64,000 nt of DNA. It comes from Nymphaea colorata (Eukaryota; Streptophyta; Magnoliopsida; Nymphaeales; Nymphaeaceae). Both the position numbers and the translations under genes were made by a program. The notes beneath the pieces are model-generated. The model was not told the origin of the DNA, ran no database searches, and worked only from the letters and a program-made list of their open reading frames with translations. Below are positions 38,801 to 48,270 of the stretch, one piece after another (position 1 is the first letter of the stretch; the number at the start of each line of letters is the position of its first letter). The DNA lies in NCBI RefSeq assembly GCF_008831285.2, contig NC_045138.2, positions 21,487,934 to 21,551,933 of the forward strand. Direction: 5' to 3'.

Positions 38801-41800
38801 TTCATCACTTCTTTCGAAGGAGAACCCTTTGCCCAAACATATAAAGCTCTTCAGGATTTTCCCCTATTACTAGTTTATAGACCAAACAGTTCTACATGGT
38901 TTTTGTGTTATAATCTTGCTTTCTTGCTTAAAGAAGGCATAGAGGTACAGAATATGGATATCAAGTTTACAAATCCTTCGAAATAAATGGATAAAGGAAA
39001 AAGAAACTTCACTGTATCAAAGCCAAGGACATGTTTTACCCCACAATGCATTAGGGAAATCAGTATATGATTAATGGCTACCTTCAGGGTCATTCCTTTT
39101 GGATTTTCCATAAGCAAGGAAATCAAGAAACTTCGCAGGTCCATTTGTGTAGAACCTATACCACCTTTAACATTCTCATGCAAGGAAGCTGGACCAAACC
39201 TCCCAGACAAATCCTTTTCATTGCTGGCACCATTAGAGGAGCCCGCCATACGGCTACCACTGACATCATCTCCAAGTTTACTCCCCCTGACAGTGCTGAC
39301 ATTTCCAGTAGGAGATGTTGGGGTTTGTAATGGAATAGTAGCATTCGTAATGGGAGATGGTACAGGAGAAACTGATGACCTAGTTTTACCAGCAGAGCCG
39401 GCAGAAGTTACTGGCAGTTTCTGAACCGGTTTAGATGGTGTGGTTACTGTGGTTGCAACTGCATTAGAAAAATAACAAATGATGTTTAGTAAATATAAAT
39501 TGAAGAAGCTTAGTAAAAGTGAAGATTATGGTGTATCTGCAATGCCATTAAACCAAATAAGGATTCAAACCAGTCAAAAAAGGTTTGCAAAGAGACAATC
39601 AACTTCACCTGCACTTGGTTCAACTTTTTGCTTCTTTTGTAAAGGTCCCTTCTTTTGTTTGAAAGCCATCCTTCTCCCATTAACTATAAATCCAAGAGGT
39701 TCAAGATAAGTTATACTGGCAGATGGGCAAACAAGACAAGCAAGTCCATTGTCACATATATCGTGTACGGGTATTATACGGCGAGGAATTTATCGGGTAT
39801 AATACGACAAAGTTGTATACCTCGGAAATATCTCGAGAAAATCTCGGCAAATTTTTAAAAAATTTAAAACATTTAATAAATCCTGAAAATTAAAAAATAC
39901 AAAAAAATGGGGAAAAATCCACGTATTTTTATTTTCTGGCATTTAAAAAAAAAGCATATAATTGTGGTTTTATACGGCTGACTTATTTATCAGGTATTAT
40001 ACGCGTTTTTTTCAAATAATACACGTTTTATGTGACAATGCAAGCAACTGCAATGTCACCTCAGTCTAGGAAAAAAAATGAACCAGAATTTCCAAGCCAA
40101 AATTTTGATAATGAATTTTTTTCAGCCAGACTATACTTCCTGTGGCAGTGTTGTAAGAAAACCTATAAAGTATAAAGTACTCCACTTGTGTCATGGAATA
40201 AGCTAGAACTACAATTTTACATGGTAGCAAGCAAACAATCAAGCCACTCAGGCTCAGTCCTTGTATGTTGTGCAAGGACTTCTCGACTCTATGTGGGGCT
40301 AACAATCTCAACTAAAATATGGATGGTATGTTCGATGCAATAGATCCATGCGAGGGACAATACCCCCATAAGTTTTCAAAACAAGCGTTTCATGGACTGA
40401 GACATGAATAACCTATCCAAACCATTTATGGACAGTACTATGGACCAGTGTTATCCTTATCGCACAATACACGGGCTTGTATCGTGCGATACGTATCGTA
40501 TAGGTTTACACGATAAGCTAGTGTATCGTAAGCGCATCGGCTGTATTGCAATATGGGGGCAGTATCGTACGACATGCCTGATACAGCCTTGTACCATACG
40601 ATACAGTGATAAAATGATTTTTTGTAGTTTTTTACAAAAGAACCTCTATCTTCCTCTTTCTACACGTGTAAAAGTTGTGAGAGGGGAAAGTTTTACTAGT
40701 TTTTCTACAAAAAATCGCCCATTTGTGTGATAAATCATCGATTTAGAGGAGAAATCGCTTGTGGATAAGAAGGTTTACTCATGGCCCATGAGGATGATGG
40801 GACCTTGATTGATGATAATCATAATATATTATTTGTTGTAAACTTGTAATGTAATCTAAAACACATTATTAAACTTTAAAATTGTGATGGACGTTTATTA
40901 TGTTATTATGAATTTCTTATGTCATTTCCAAATGTGTTGTTACTATATAATGGCTTATGAATGATGTGATGAGTTTTTTTTTATATATAACACATTGTTT
41001 TCAATTTCTTTTTTGTTTTTCCCGATTTTACCGATTTTTCTTTATTTTTTTCTAATTTTTTAAAATTTTTATGAATTAATTTACGATATGCTACACTATG
41101 TTTACGATATGTTACGAACAATGTATAGGTCAACCCGACCGGTATCCATTACGATACGCCTTTTACAACATTGCTATGGAAATTGAGAATGCATTAGTAG
41201 GTGAAGCTCTTTGTTACACTTTGTCAGTAGCTAAGCATCAAATTGTGTCCCAACCTTGCCAAAAGAAAATAGCCAACACAAACCCACCATATTAATATAT
41301 TATTGGCTGACACTGAAGAGAGGTCAGTAGAATTCCATGGTAGCTATATCATTCCGTTATTTAAAATATTGTATCATATCTTCTTTTAGGTTGTAAAGCA
41401 ATGACCTAAAAACTGATTCAGATCGATCTAACATGACAAATATAGACTAATTCTCTGTAGGGCTGCACACGAGCCGAGTCGAGCTCGAGTTCGGCCAGCT
41501 CGAGCACGGCTCGACTCATGTTTAGTCAGCTCGAGCTCGACACGAGCTTGATGACTTTAACTCGAACTCGACTCGAGAAACTGTTCCCAAGCTCGAGCTC
41601 GACTCGAGAGGCTCGGGTAAACTCATTTATTTCTTTCTCACGCGCGCAGTTCCTTGTGGTGGTGTCCTCGGTAATAACACCTGCCATAAATGCTCATAGC
41701 TCTTTCACAAGGCAAAAAAACTGCCTACGGTGGTGTCATCGATAATGGCATTGGCACCTAAGATGAGCAGTGATTAAAGGCGGCGGGAGAAAAGGTGTGG

Positions 41801-44800
41801 GAGAGAAAAGAAAAAAAGGGAAGGGAAAAAAAATGAGACGGAAAAGAACAACGAGAGGGAAATGGAAAGAGTGGTTGAAAAGAGTAATGATGAGATGAGG
41901 TTTAATAATGAGGAAAAGAGGAAGCGTGAAAAAGGAAGGAAAATTAAAAAATGCAAAACAAAAGAAAGAGGGAAAACTTAAAAGAAAAATTAAAGTCGAG
42001 CCGAGTCGAGTTTGACTAACTCGAACTCGGCTCGTTAACATACTCGAGTTTATATTTAAGCTCGAGCTTGACTCGCATAAAAAACGAGTCGAGCTCGAGT
42101 CGAGTTTACTCGAGCGAGTTTGAGTTGAGCCCGAGTTGGCTCGACTCGTTGTGCAGCCCTAATTCTCTGCATCCTTTTATTAAATGAATCACCTTCAGTA
42201 CCCAATATTAACAACTTTCCTTTAGTATCAATTTTATTTTCAATTTTTCAATTAATTTCCCTATGTTTTAAAAGTTAAAACAAACAAAGAATAACAGTAG
42301 CAACAATTTAATGAGAAAACAAGAAGAAAGGACAGCAAAAGATTAAGCACCAATAGCGCCTAAGAGTTGGTAAAGAGAAATTAGTTTAAAAAACTCAAAC
42401 TGGAAATTCCAACAGAATACAATAATTATAAGCATGAAAATTGATAACATTTTACAGAAACATAATGTCAATACTATGACATCTTAAACTAAGCATTTTG
42501 ACAACTCACCTTCGGGAGGAGGAGCAGCAAGTGCTCTGACATGATTCTTAACAGATGGATTCCCATGGTCCAAAATGATAGCCCTAACAGCATAAGAAAA
42601 TTATTGTCAAATCCTGAAATGTTTTCCTACATCTCAGACAACAGATTGAAATTAACAGTCTTGTTCCAAATAAAATTAACATATTATATGCCATGAATTT
42701 GAATCGGAAGTGGCTACCTCAGTCATAGTTGCAGGACAAACTGTTGAAAGGGAAAAGGTTATACAACAAAACCTGGAAGATTAATATGTCAAAATACAGG
42801 CATATATTGCATGAAAATTGACTTTCTGTGTTCTGTAGGATGATTTAGGACACGAAAGGCTTTCTTATTTACATGAAGAATTAGCTGCTCTAGCTTTACT
42901 TGGATGGCTGTCCCATAGGGTTGAATATCTCACAGGGAAAATCCTTTTCTACATGAAGATATCAATAAACCTTTTTAAGGATAGTAACAAATATTTTAAT
43001 CTATCACCATTTTGAAGCCAACCAATGATACATTGCAATACTTTCAAAATATTATCAGAGAGCTTATTAACCATCAAGTTCAATCAGGTCATTCTTCTTT
43101 TACTAATGGACCGTTCTCTCACTAATGGATACAAGGCCACATTTTGTGCACATCTTCCTTGACAAGCAGATTTAGGTTGACTCTAGGATTGCCAACACCA
43201 CTAAGGAAGGAGTTCTGCCAATAATAAATCCCTGATAACACATCTTGGATTCTGAATCAACTAATGATAAGGAATTTTCAGCCATTTTCACGCATTAACA
43301 GTCCAATTTCTGTTCAATCACTTTTAGGTGAAGAAAATCAAACCAGTGAAGACCCTGAATTTAGGTTAAAAAAGCTACGAAGACAAGAATGTCAAGAGAC
43401 ACCTGCCCCCATGAGCTTCTTGCAGCCTCTCCTTTTCATCCTCCATGAATGTCCATACCCACACAATAAGATTAATTTTCATTGCGTTCATTATTGTTTA
43501 AGGGGAAAAAAAGGATTTCTCATCCTCGCTGAAACATTTGCACAGTTCCACCTAGGAACAGAACAGTGGGACATCTTCTCTGTGCACCTGCTGTCAGAAA
43601 CTGAACCTTGCCTTTGCCCTAGATTGGTCCATTCTTAATGGTAACTAGATTGCTTATATGAAGGCCTTTAGGTTCATATGTTGATGCCCACATAATTTAT
43701 AACTTTATATAAGAATGCCTTCATATGACATGGTTGTGGTTCACTTGGTATAACGGCCGCTTAAGATATATGGGATGATTACCTGAACAAATAGTTATCG
43801 AAACTAAACGTAGAGCATCAGAACAAGTTGACAAAAACTGAAAAAAGAAAGCGAAGAACGAAAAGAACAGGAACATTTTTGTAGGAATATAAACTATTCA
43901 AGGACGAAAGAAAGAAAGAACAAATGCTCAATAACAAACAGTCAAAAACCGTTATAACCAGGGGACATACTTTCGAGATTTCTGAAGGCGTTCAGCTTCC
44001 TCAGATCTCATTTTCACATGACCTCTGGTGGACTCGTCCAATACTCTTTGCACATTCAGCTTGCGCCAGGCTGACCCAGACTCCACAAGCAAGCCATTTC
44101 CATTAACTCCACTTCGATGTTCTTCATAAATATCACTTGGATCACCTGGCTCCCTCGACCAAGTGAACCTGAATTCCTTGCCTCCAACATCAATAACCTA
44201 ATGCAGGAAAGTAGTAACCTTAGTACCAAATAATGATGAAAGCAGGTGATCAACGAACGACCACTTTTTTTTAACTGAACTCATTTGATTATCACAAGGC
44301 ATGAAACTGAAAAATAGGAAAAACCTATTACTTCGCTGCTGAAACAACCAAGAGAGTAAAAGAACAGTCTCATGCAGCGCACCCACAATGAGAAATTGTC
44401 AGATGGATTTCTGTGTCCACATGAACAAGCTTGAAGCAGAGTTTACCCATTTTCCATTTTCTACTACTCATGGGGGGAAGGTGAAATGAATGAAAATGCA
44501 GTTCTTAATAGGATAATTGTATTGGTTGCTATGGCTCGAGAGGCTTCATAGCGAATTGGGGCTTGGCCGTCGTAAGCTGGTTGACTGGTTATCGAATAAA
44601 CAAAAGCGCCACTCAGAAAGCCTTTCTCAATCACCTTCCAGTCAAGCGAGCGAGAGAGAGAAACAGAGAGAGAGAGAGAGAGAGAGTACGTTTCCTGATG
44701 AATTGTTGGGGTTGTTATCGAACTTAATCTTCGCATTTAATCCCTGGGCTTGGACGCGCTTGATCTCGTCGACGAGGTCAGGGGCAAGGCGAATTAGCAT

Positions 44801-45046
44801 ACCAAAATTGAGAGGCGAGGAGGTCTCGAGGCGGAAAGTTTCGTCCGCGGCAGGGGCGGGATGGCCGCCGTTGTTGCCACCGGCACTGCTGGGAGGTCGA
44901 GAGGAGGAACGGACCGGAGGCTGTGGAGGCGTTGGGAAGGAAGTGTGGTGGTGAGGGACCATCCCGGGTCGTTTCGGCGCCGTTCCGCCGCCCGCGCGGC
45001 CACCGCCCCTCGCCCCAAACTTCCCTGGATGGCCGCCCCCAAACAT
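22621..45046 (-). CDS. Plant ELL-type RNA polymerase II elongation factor (OCEL domain)
   Basis: Eleven coding exons on the minus strand: 45046-44690, 44197-43971, 42583-42510, 39458-39082, 37533-37465, 37161-37073, 27012-25057, 24693-24616, 24533-24422, 22840-22790, 22683-22621. They total 3453 nt, 1150 aa, with GT..AG at every junction and all phases consistent. The N-terminus is Gly/Arg-rich (1-28). An ELL-like N-terminal region follows (about 70-219; VIDVGGKEFRFTW). A winged-helix segment is at about 319-397 (LRSFLISLLMENPKGMTLK, then NYVAPGRYFLKEDVEKEV). An acidic Ser-rich run is at about 468-535. The C-terminal occludin/ELL domain is at about 1025-1150 (YVPTDEQYAIYDKDKPEL, FQKLGCDLELAKDRD, HRQMKKIFIVLHEELKHL). 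In animals ELL proteins stimulate Pol II elongation within super elongation complexes; a nuclear elongation role here is inferred from the domain order. Intron 6 is 10 kb and full of retrotransposon debris. Confidence 0.93.
25057..27012 (-). other. Large exon 7 of the ELL-like gene
   Basis: A single 1956-bp exon encodes the low-complexity linker (residues about 398-1049). It is acidic and Ser-rich near its start (SESDSESDSSDSGS, then DIMDDDDDGNDEG), then Lys/Ser/Glu-rich without a fold I recognise. Its end, KKRTYVPTDEQYAIYDKDKP, begins the OCEL domain. The acceptor is CCTTTCAG before GTCTCC. The donor is CTCA|GTAAGT, so the in-frame stop seen just beyond (CAG TAA) lies in the intron. Confidence 0.9.
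27850..30200 (+). mobile_element. Truncated Ty1/copia retrotransposon A (integrase to RNase H), intron 6
   Basis: Degenerate plus-strand coding remnants appear in copia order. Integrase core: LQQNGITEQNHKHIVEAAL and SFLVEILWEK-like words, 27870-28060. Reverse transcriptase: AFHEAINSRKWIKAMNDEIE at about 29025-29085, and EVYMEQP near 29365. RNase H: ANWISDPNERRHVPGYSVF near 30090-30145. Multiple stops and frameshifts make it dead. Its gag, protease and left LTR are missing. A separate 581-bp element (28414-28994) splits the integrase/RT boundary. The element is in the opposite orientation to the host ELL-like gene. Confidence 0.85.
28414..28994. mobile_element. Short DNA element, CATAGCCACAAAT family, nested in copia A
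   Basis: The left end is CATAGCCAGTTAGCCACAAAT (a small internal duplication of the AGCCA word) and the right end on the other strand is CATAGCCACAAATACC. The flanks are GTTTTAAT (28406-28413) and GTTTTAAC (28995-29002), an 8-bp duplication with one change. Removing the insert brings ATGGCT next to GTTTTAACCAAGGAGG, which reads on into the copia frame, so the borders are well supported. There is no transposase. A second copy is at 55608-56016. Confidence 0.85.
30213..30353 (+). repeat. Probable copia long terminal repeat (short)
   Basis: The stretch starts TGTTAG and ends CTCTGTCA, immediately before a primer-binding site, as a copia left LTR should. No matching second LTR was found downstream of element B, so the 5' border (TGTTAG at 30213) is a guess. 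There is no polypurine tract just upstream, which argues against reading it as the intact right LTR of element A. Confidence 0.45.
30354..30365 (+). other. Copia primer-binding site (initiator tRNA-Met)
   Basis: TGGTATCAGAGC is the complement of the 3' end of plant initiator tRNA-Met and is the standard minus-strand priming site of plant Ty1/copia elements. It follows directly after a CA-ending, LTR-like stretch and precedes the gag remnant of element B by about 880 bp. Confidence 0.85.
31963..32254. mobile_element. Short hAT-like element (292 bp) nested in copia gag
   Basis: The left end TAGGGGTGGGCA and the right end on the other strand, TAAGAGTGGGCA, are inverted copies with two differences. 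The target duplication is perfect: GGCATGGA at 31955-31962 and 32255-32262. The ends are rich in GGCCCAGGCC/GGCCTGGGCC words and the core is AT-rich, without coding. The perfect 8-bp duplication indicates a comparatively young insertion into an already present copia element. Confidence 0.9.
32761..33926. mobile_element. Composite short elements in copia protease region
   Basis: Copia protease-like sequence stops at 32760, where CTATGTATAT and a TA tract (to 32806) begin. GTACC-rich sequence (CGTACCCCCGTACC; TGTACCCGTACTTG) follows, and the right side ends in CAGTACCCACACC and CACGTCATATAG at 33926. The end words resemble the CTATGTCACA family. Inside it lies another element, 32874-33893, with inverted ends CTATGTTGTCAAGG and CTACGTTGTTAAGG and flanks ATACACAC and TACCACAC (the last five bases identical). 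No convincing outer target duplication remains, so the outer borders are tentative. Confidence 0.5.
33241..33720. repeat. Irregular minisatellite of CATATAACAGGTAT-type units
   Basis: About 480 bp consist of recurring words such as TACATATAAC, ATAACAGGTAT, AAGTACATAAC and AACAGTA in variable order and spacing. It lies inside the nested element at 32874-33893. Open frames across it are low-complexity artefacts. Confidence 0.8.
39746..40040. mobile_element. Short MITE-like element in ELL-like intron 3 (295 bp)
   Basis: The ends are inverted: CATTGTCACATATATCGTGTA on the left is close to CATTGTCACATAAAACGTGT on the other strand at the right. The flanks CAAGCAAGT (39737-39745) and CAAGCAACT (40041-40049) match at 8 of 9, suggesting a 9-bp target duplication of the Mutator type, though an 8-bp reading is possible. 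The interior carries GGGTATTATACGG/GGGTATAATACG words. Confidence 0.7.
40446..41173. mobile_element. Short hAT-like element in ELL-like intron 3 (728 bp)
   Basis: The left end is CAGTGTTATCCTTATCG and the right end on the other strand is CAATGTTGTAAAAGGCGTATCG. The flanks CTATGGAC (40438-40445) and CTATGGAA (41174-41181) match at 7 of 8. The interior is packed with self-complementary CGATAC/GTATCG words (ATCGTGCGATACGTATCG near 40482) near the left end and again near the right. No coding. Confidence 0.75.
41458..42161. mobile_element. Short hAT-like element with CTCGAG-rich ends, ELL-like intron 3 (704 bp)
   Basis: The ends are perfect inverted repeats, TAGGGCTGCACA on the left and the same on the other strand at the right (TGTGCAGCCCTA). 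A perfect 8-bp target duplication ATTCTCTG lies at 41450-41457 and 42162-42169. Both subterminal regions carry many GAGTCGAGCTCGAG-type words in opposite orientation, which could fold into a large hairpin. The middle is a purine-rich block without a transposase. Confidence 0.92.
44660..44687. repeat. (GA)n microsatellite at a splice donor
   Basis: The tract begins two bases inside intron 1 of the ELL-like gene. On the minus strand the donor reads GGAAAC|GTACTCTCTCT, so the intron starts GTAC and runs straight into CT repeats. Exon 1 therefore stays open in frame through the repeat (reading LSLSLS), which can mislead gene finders. Confidence 0.9.
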
Positions 45047-45129
45047 TTCCTCTTTCCTTCTTCACTCGTTTTCGCCACCAAAGTACCAACTCGCAGGTAC
45101 TAATGAAAATGAAAAGGCACCCTCTTCCC

Positions 45130-45141
45130 CTATATATAATC
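45130..45141 (-). promoter_or_regulatory. TATA box of the ELL-like gene
   Basis: On the minus strand ATTATATATAGGGG (TATATA at about 45136-45131) lies about 90 bp upstream of the ATG at 45046. Transcription would start near 45100, giving a leader of about 55-60 nt. It is the only clear TATA-like word in the immediate upstream region. Confidence 0.6.
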
Positions 45142-46830
45142 ACCCTTTCTCCCCAAATGTGTTTCCTGGATCAATCAAGCTTCAGTCATGGCGGACCACC
45201 GAAACCTCTCTCTCCCTCCCTCCCTCCCCCTCCCTCGCTCTGTTGACAGAGGTCTCCCATGAACATTCATGGGACGGCAAAGACTCGCTCCAAAAGCAAT
45301 AGAATTGTATATTATTACAAAAACACGCTTTCATTTTAAAATAATATCATAAGCATGCACATGTTTCAACGCTTTTCGTTTATCTGCTTGAACTAAGACC
45401 AACAATGGCAGCTAATCAGAACTTTATTTTTCAATTTTTAGCGGCTGTTCGTTGTTTTACCAAAAGTTGGCTCCTTCAAGTTATTTTTAAATTCTTGATG
45501 AGCCTCTAAAGCCTCTCTCTATTTGGGTATGTCAATGGATCGGTTTTGGTCAATCACTGACCCGAAGTTAATTTGGATTGAGTAACTGCTAACTGATTTT
45601 TTTTCTGGGCAAGTAGTTTTGCAACCAAATACAAATTTTAATCAAGTCCAAACAAGAAGAATGCAGGTCTGGATCCAAGTCCAGGTTGAATACGATTATG
45701 AGAAGTCCAATTAAGTCGTCTTTGAGGATGACCCAAGATGAACCCATTTATCCCAAGCAGAAACATGCAGATGGAGTAGCCAAGCCTTGGAAAAGTTTTG
45801 CTGCATGTAAATTAGTTTTGATTATCTTGAGCTCTTTCTCACACACACACAAATTATCTGGTTTGTTGATTTTAACAAAATCACATGATAGAGATTAAGT
45901 CGAAAAAAAAAAGAAAATCCAGTTGTATTTTCGAGAAACTTAAATGTCCCTTAAACAAGGGAGCAAATGATGTTCCTTAATTGAAACTCATTTCCTGTTT
46001 TGAGATATATTTCAATCTGCATAAGCTCTACCATTTGATTTTGTTAAAATCAATGGTCCAAACAATTTCCATCAAGTATGTCATGTAAGGTATAGTGCAT
46101 ATAATACATACATACATATATATATAGCCTCTGATCTTGAAAGATCAAATGCTGCAAATGGTGCAGTGAGCGGGCAGGTGAAGTGTAAAAGTCCAACACC
46201 AATGTGTGCATACCTGAAGCCCCCAAACTCTTCCCCCTTTTCCAATGTTTGCACTCAAAATGTTCCATGATATGCTTAGACATGCACTCAAAGTGTATTG
46301 CATGGTGTTTTTTTTAGAAATCGAGCAGCCCAAGGCCGTCTAATTCAACATAATGGGCAGTTAAGACAAAAACAATGAGAAGAAAGCGATGAGTAGTTTC
46401 ACCATTTTGCATTAGTTAACATCTTTTTCTTCTTGTTTTTCTCTCATATATCTATCTGAAGCAGAGATAGATAGATTTGATTAAAAGGTTGAGTGACTGG
46501 ATAAGTCAAAGTCATCATATATATATATGGTACTCTTTATTAGAAGGTGCCCAGTCTGATGGAGATTGATGGTTGGGAGAAAAACATGAAAAAAAAGGTG
46601 AAAATTAATATTATACAACAAAACTGTCCATCATTTTTTTCTCTTTATTTTTCTCTTAATCATCCATCATGTTGGTTAGATGGTGGGGTGATAATTGTTC
46701 ATTTCCGTTTTCTTTTATCTCCTACCTCCTACAACTTGAAATCCATCCCATTTGTGCTCTTTCGTTTTTATCATCTTTCTATTTCTTTCTCTTTCTCTTT
46801 GTGGATGTCTCTCCTCCTCTCTCTTGTGGC
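45142..46830. other. Intergenic spacer upstream of the ELL-like gene
   Basis: No gene seen. A CCCTCCCTCCCTCCC pyrimidine run lies at about 45212-45238. Sequence from 45527 (GGTATGTCAATGGATCGG) resembles one end of the hAT-like elements described elsewhere, without a partner end. A CACACACACA tract is at 45840-45850. Confidence 0.45.
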
Positions 46831-47180
46831 TTGTTTGAATGGAGGGAAAAGGAAGGAGATGGAAGGAAAGGATAGTCAATCTTGTGTTTGGTTGGTTAAT
46901 TAAGGAGGGGAAGGAAATGAAAATAAAAAACACGAAAGTAGAAGAAATGAAAGGAAAGGAAATGAATGAATAACTCAATGTAAATCCAACGGAGGGATTG
47001 GAATAGAAAGAAAAAAGGTTGCTTATTTCATTTCATTTCATTTCTATCCAAACAAATTTTACAATAATCTCTTTCTTTGTATTACCTTTCCTCACCTTTC
47101 CCTCTCGGTTCCCTTTAACTCCATTTCCTCTCCTTTACTCTTCATATCCTTTTTCTCACTTTTCCCTCCATCCAAACAGG
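46831..47180. repeat. Inverted repeat with TGTTTGGATGGAGG ends
   Basis: TGTTTGAATGGAGGGAAAA (46832-46850) is inverted as TTTTCCCTCCATCCAAACA (47160-47178), with one difference. The left half is purine-rich (GGAAAGGAAATGAA words) and the right half pyrimidine-rich on the same strand, so the halves are roughly complementary. It is compatible with a MITE or a decayed inverted duplication; I saw no target duplication. Confidence 0.65.
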
Positions 47181-47269
47181 GCATTGAAGTCCCCCCCCCT
47201 TTTTCGAAAGGATATGAGAAAGATGATGCAAAGATTGTAGCAAAAACATCTTACAAGGAATCCTTACAC

Positions 47270-48270
47270 TGTTTGGATGGAGGAAAATATATGAAAATGA
47301 AAGAATGTTTGGGTGGAATAAAATAGAGAAAGGAAACGATATGCAAAACATGTGTTTGGATGAAGTGAATGGAAAGGAAGGGGAGGGAAAAAATGAGGTT
47401 TTTGGTTCATTTTTCAATCCCTCCAAAAGTGGAGAGATTGGTATAGAAAGGAAATGAAGCTCTTCAAAATGATTACTATATCCCCATTGTTTTAATTTGC
47501 CCATCTTGCATGCATAAACATTGCTATTCTTTACAAGTCATCAGACAACAAGTCACTTTGTTTGCTTTTATTATCAATCTCAACACATGTTGTAAATGTT
47601 GGTTTATGTTTCACATAAAAGTTTAAAAAGATGAAACCAGAAAAAGCATTTTAACACGCATTTCCTTGTGGAGTCATATTCTATAATTTTTACTTTTATT
47701 TCATAAATGAAACACTTATGGTGCTTATTATAGGCTTTGTTTTTTATTTTATCAATCAAAACAATGGAAACAAAGTGCTTTTGAATAACAAAAACCAAAT
47801 TGATTACATGCAAGACATCACCAGCATTCAAAAAAATTATTGCGTGAAAAATATACACATAAAGAATTGGTTTCATATACAAGTGGACTGTACATGGCAA
47901 AAAAATTAAAAATTGGATAAAGACTTTAGAAATTAAACACTTAAAAAATAAAGTTTGTAATTTTTTAGGGTGGTACTTATTTTACAGAATATAGATATAT
48001 TATATTAATTATGTGATATAAATTTAAGTATATTACATTAGTTCTAAAATATTGGGGGCATTATTATAAACCAACTTAAGTTATCTCATTTATTTCATTT
48101 ATATAGCTTAAACACACATGATTTTAACATTTTCTTCTCTTCCCTTTTCTTCCTATTCAAACAAGCTTTTAGAGTAATTCATTTCATTCTATTTCTTTTC
48201 CCTCACTAATCCTTTCATTCTCTTACCTTTCTTTTCATTTTCATTCCCCTCATTTCCTTCAATCCAAACA
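47270..48270. repeat. Second inverted repeat with TGTTTGGATGG ends
   Basis: TGTTTGGATGGAGGAAA at 47270 pairs with TTTCCTTCAATCCAAACA at 48253-48270 (one mismatch and one indel). Further partial copies of the end word occur at about 47307 and 47352 in the forward sense, and at about 48160 (TATTCAAACAAGC) in the reverse sense. This suggests stacked or nested copies of one repeat. No coding. Confidence 0.55.

Noticed and set aside
38908-39081. Continuation of exon 4 frame downstream on the minus strand
   Set aside because: The reading frame stays open past the donor at 39081-39080, but the ELL winged-helix sequence continues in exon 5, so this part is intron.
44517-45246. Plus-strand open frames opposite exon 1 of the ELL-like gene
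   Set aside because: They are antisense shadows of a GC-rich coding exon whose minus-strand frame joins ten further exons in phase.
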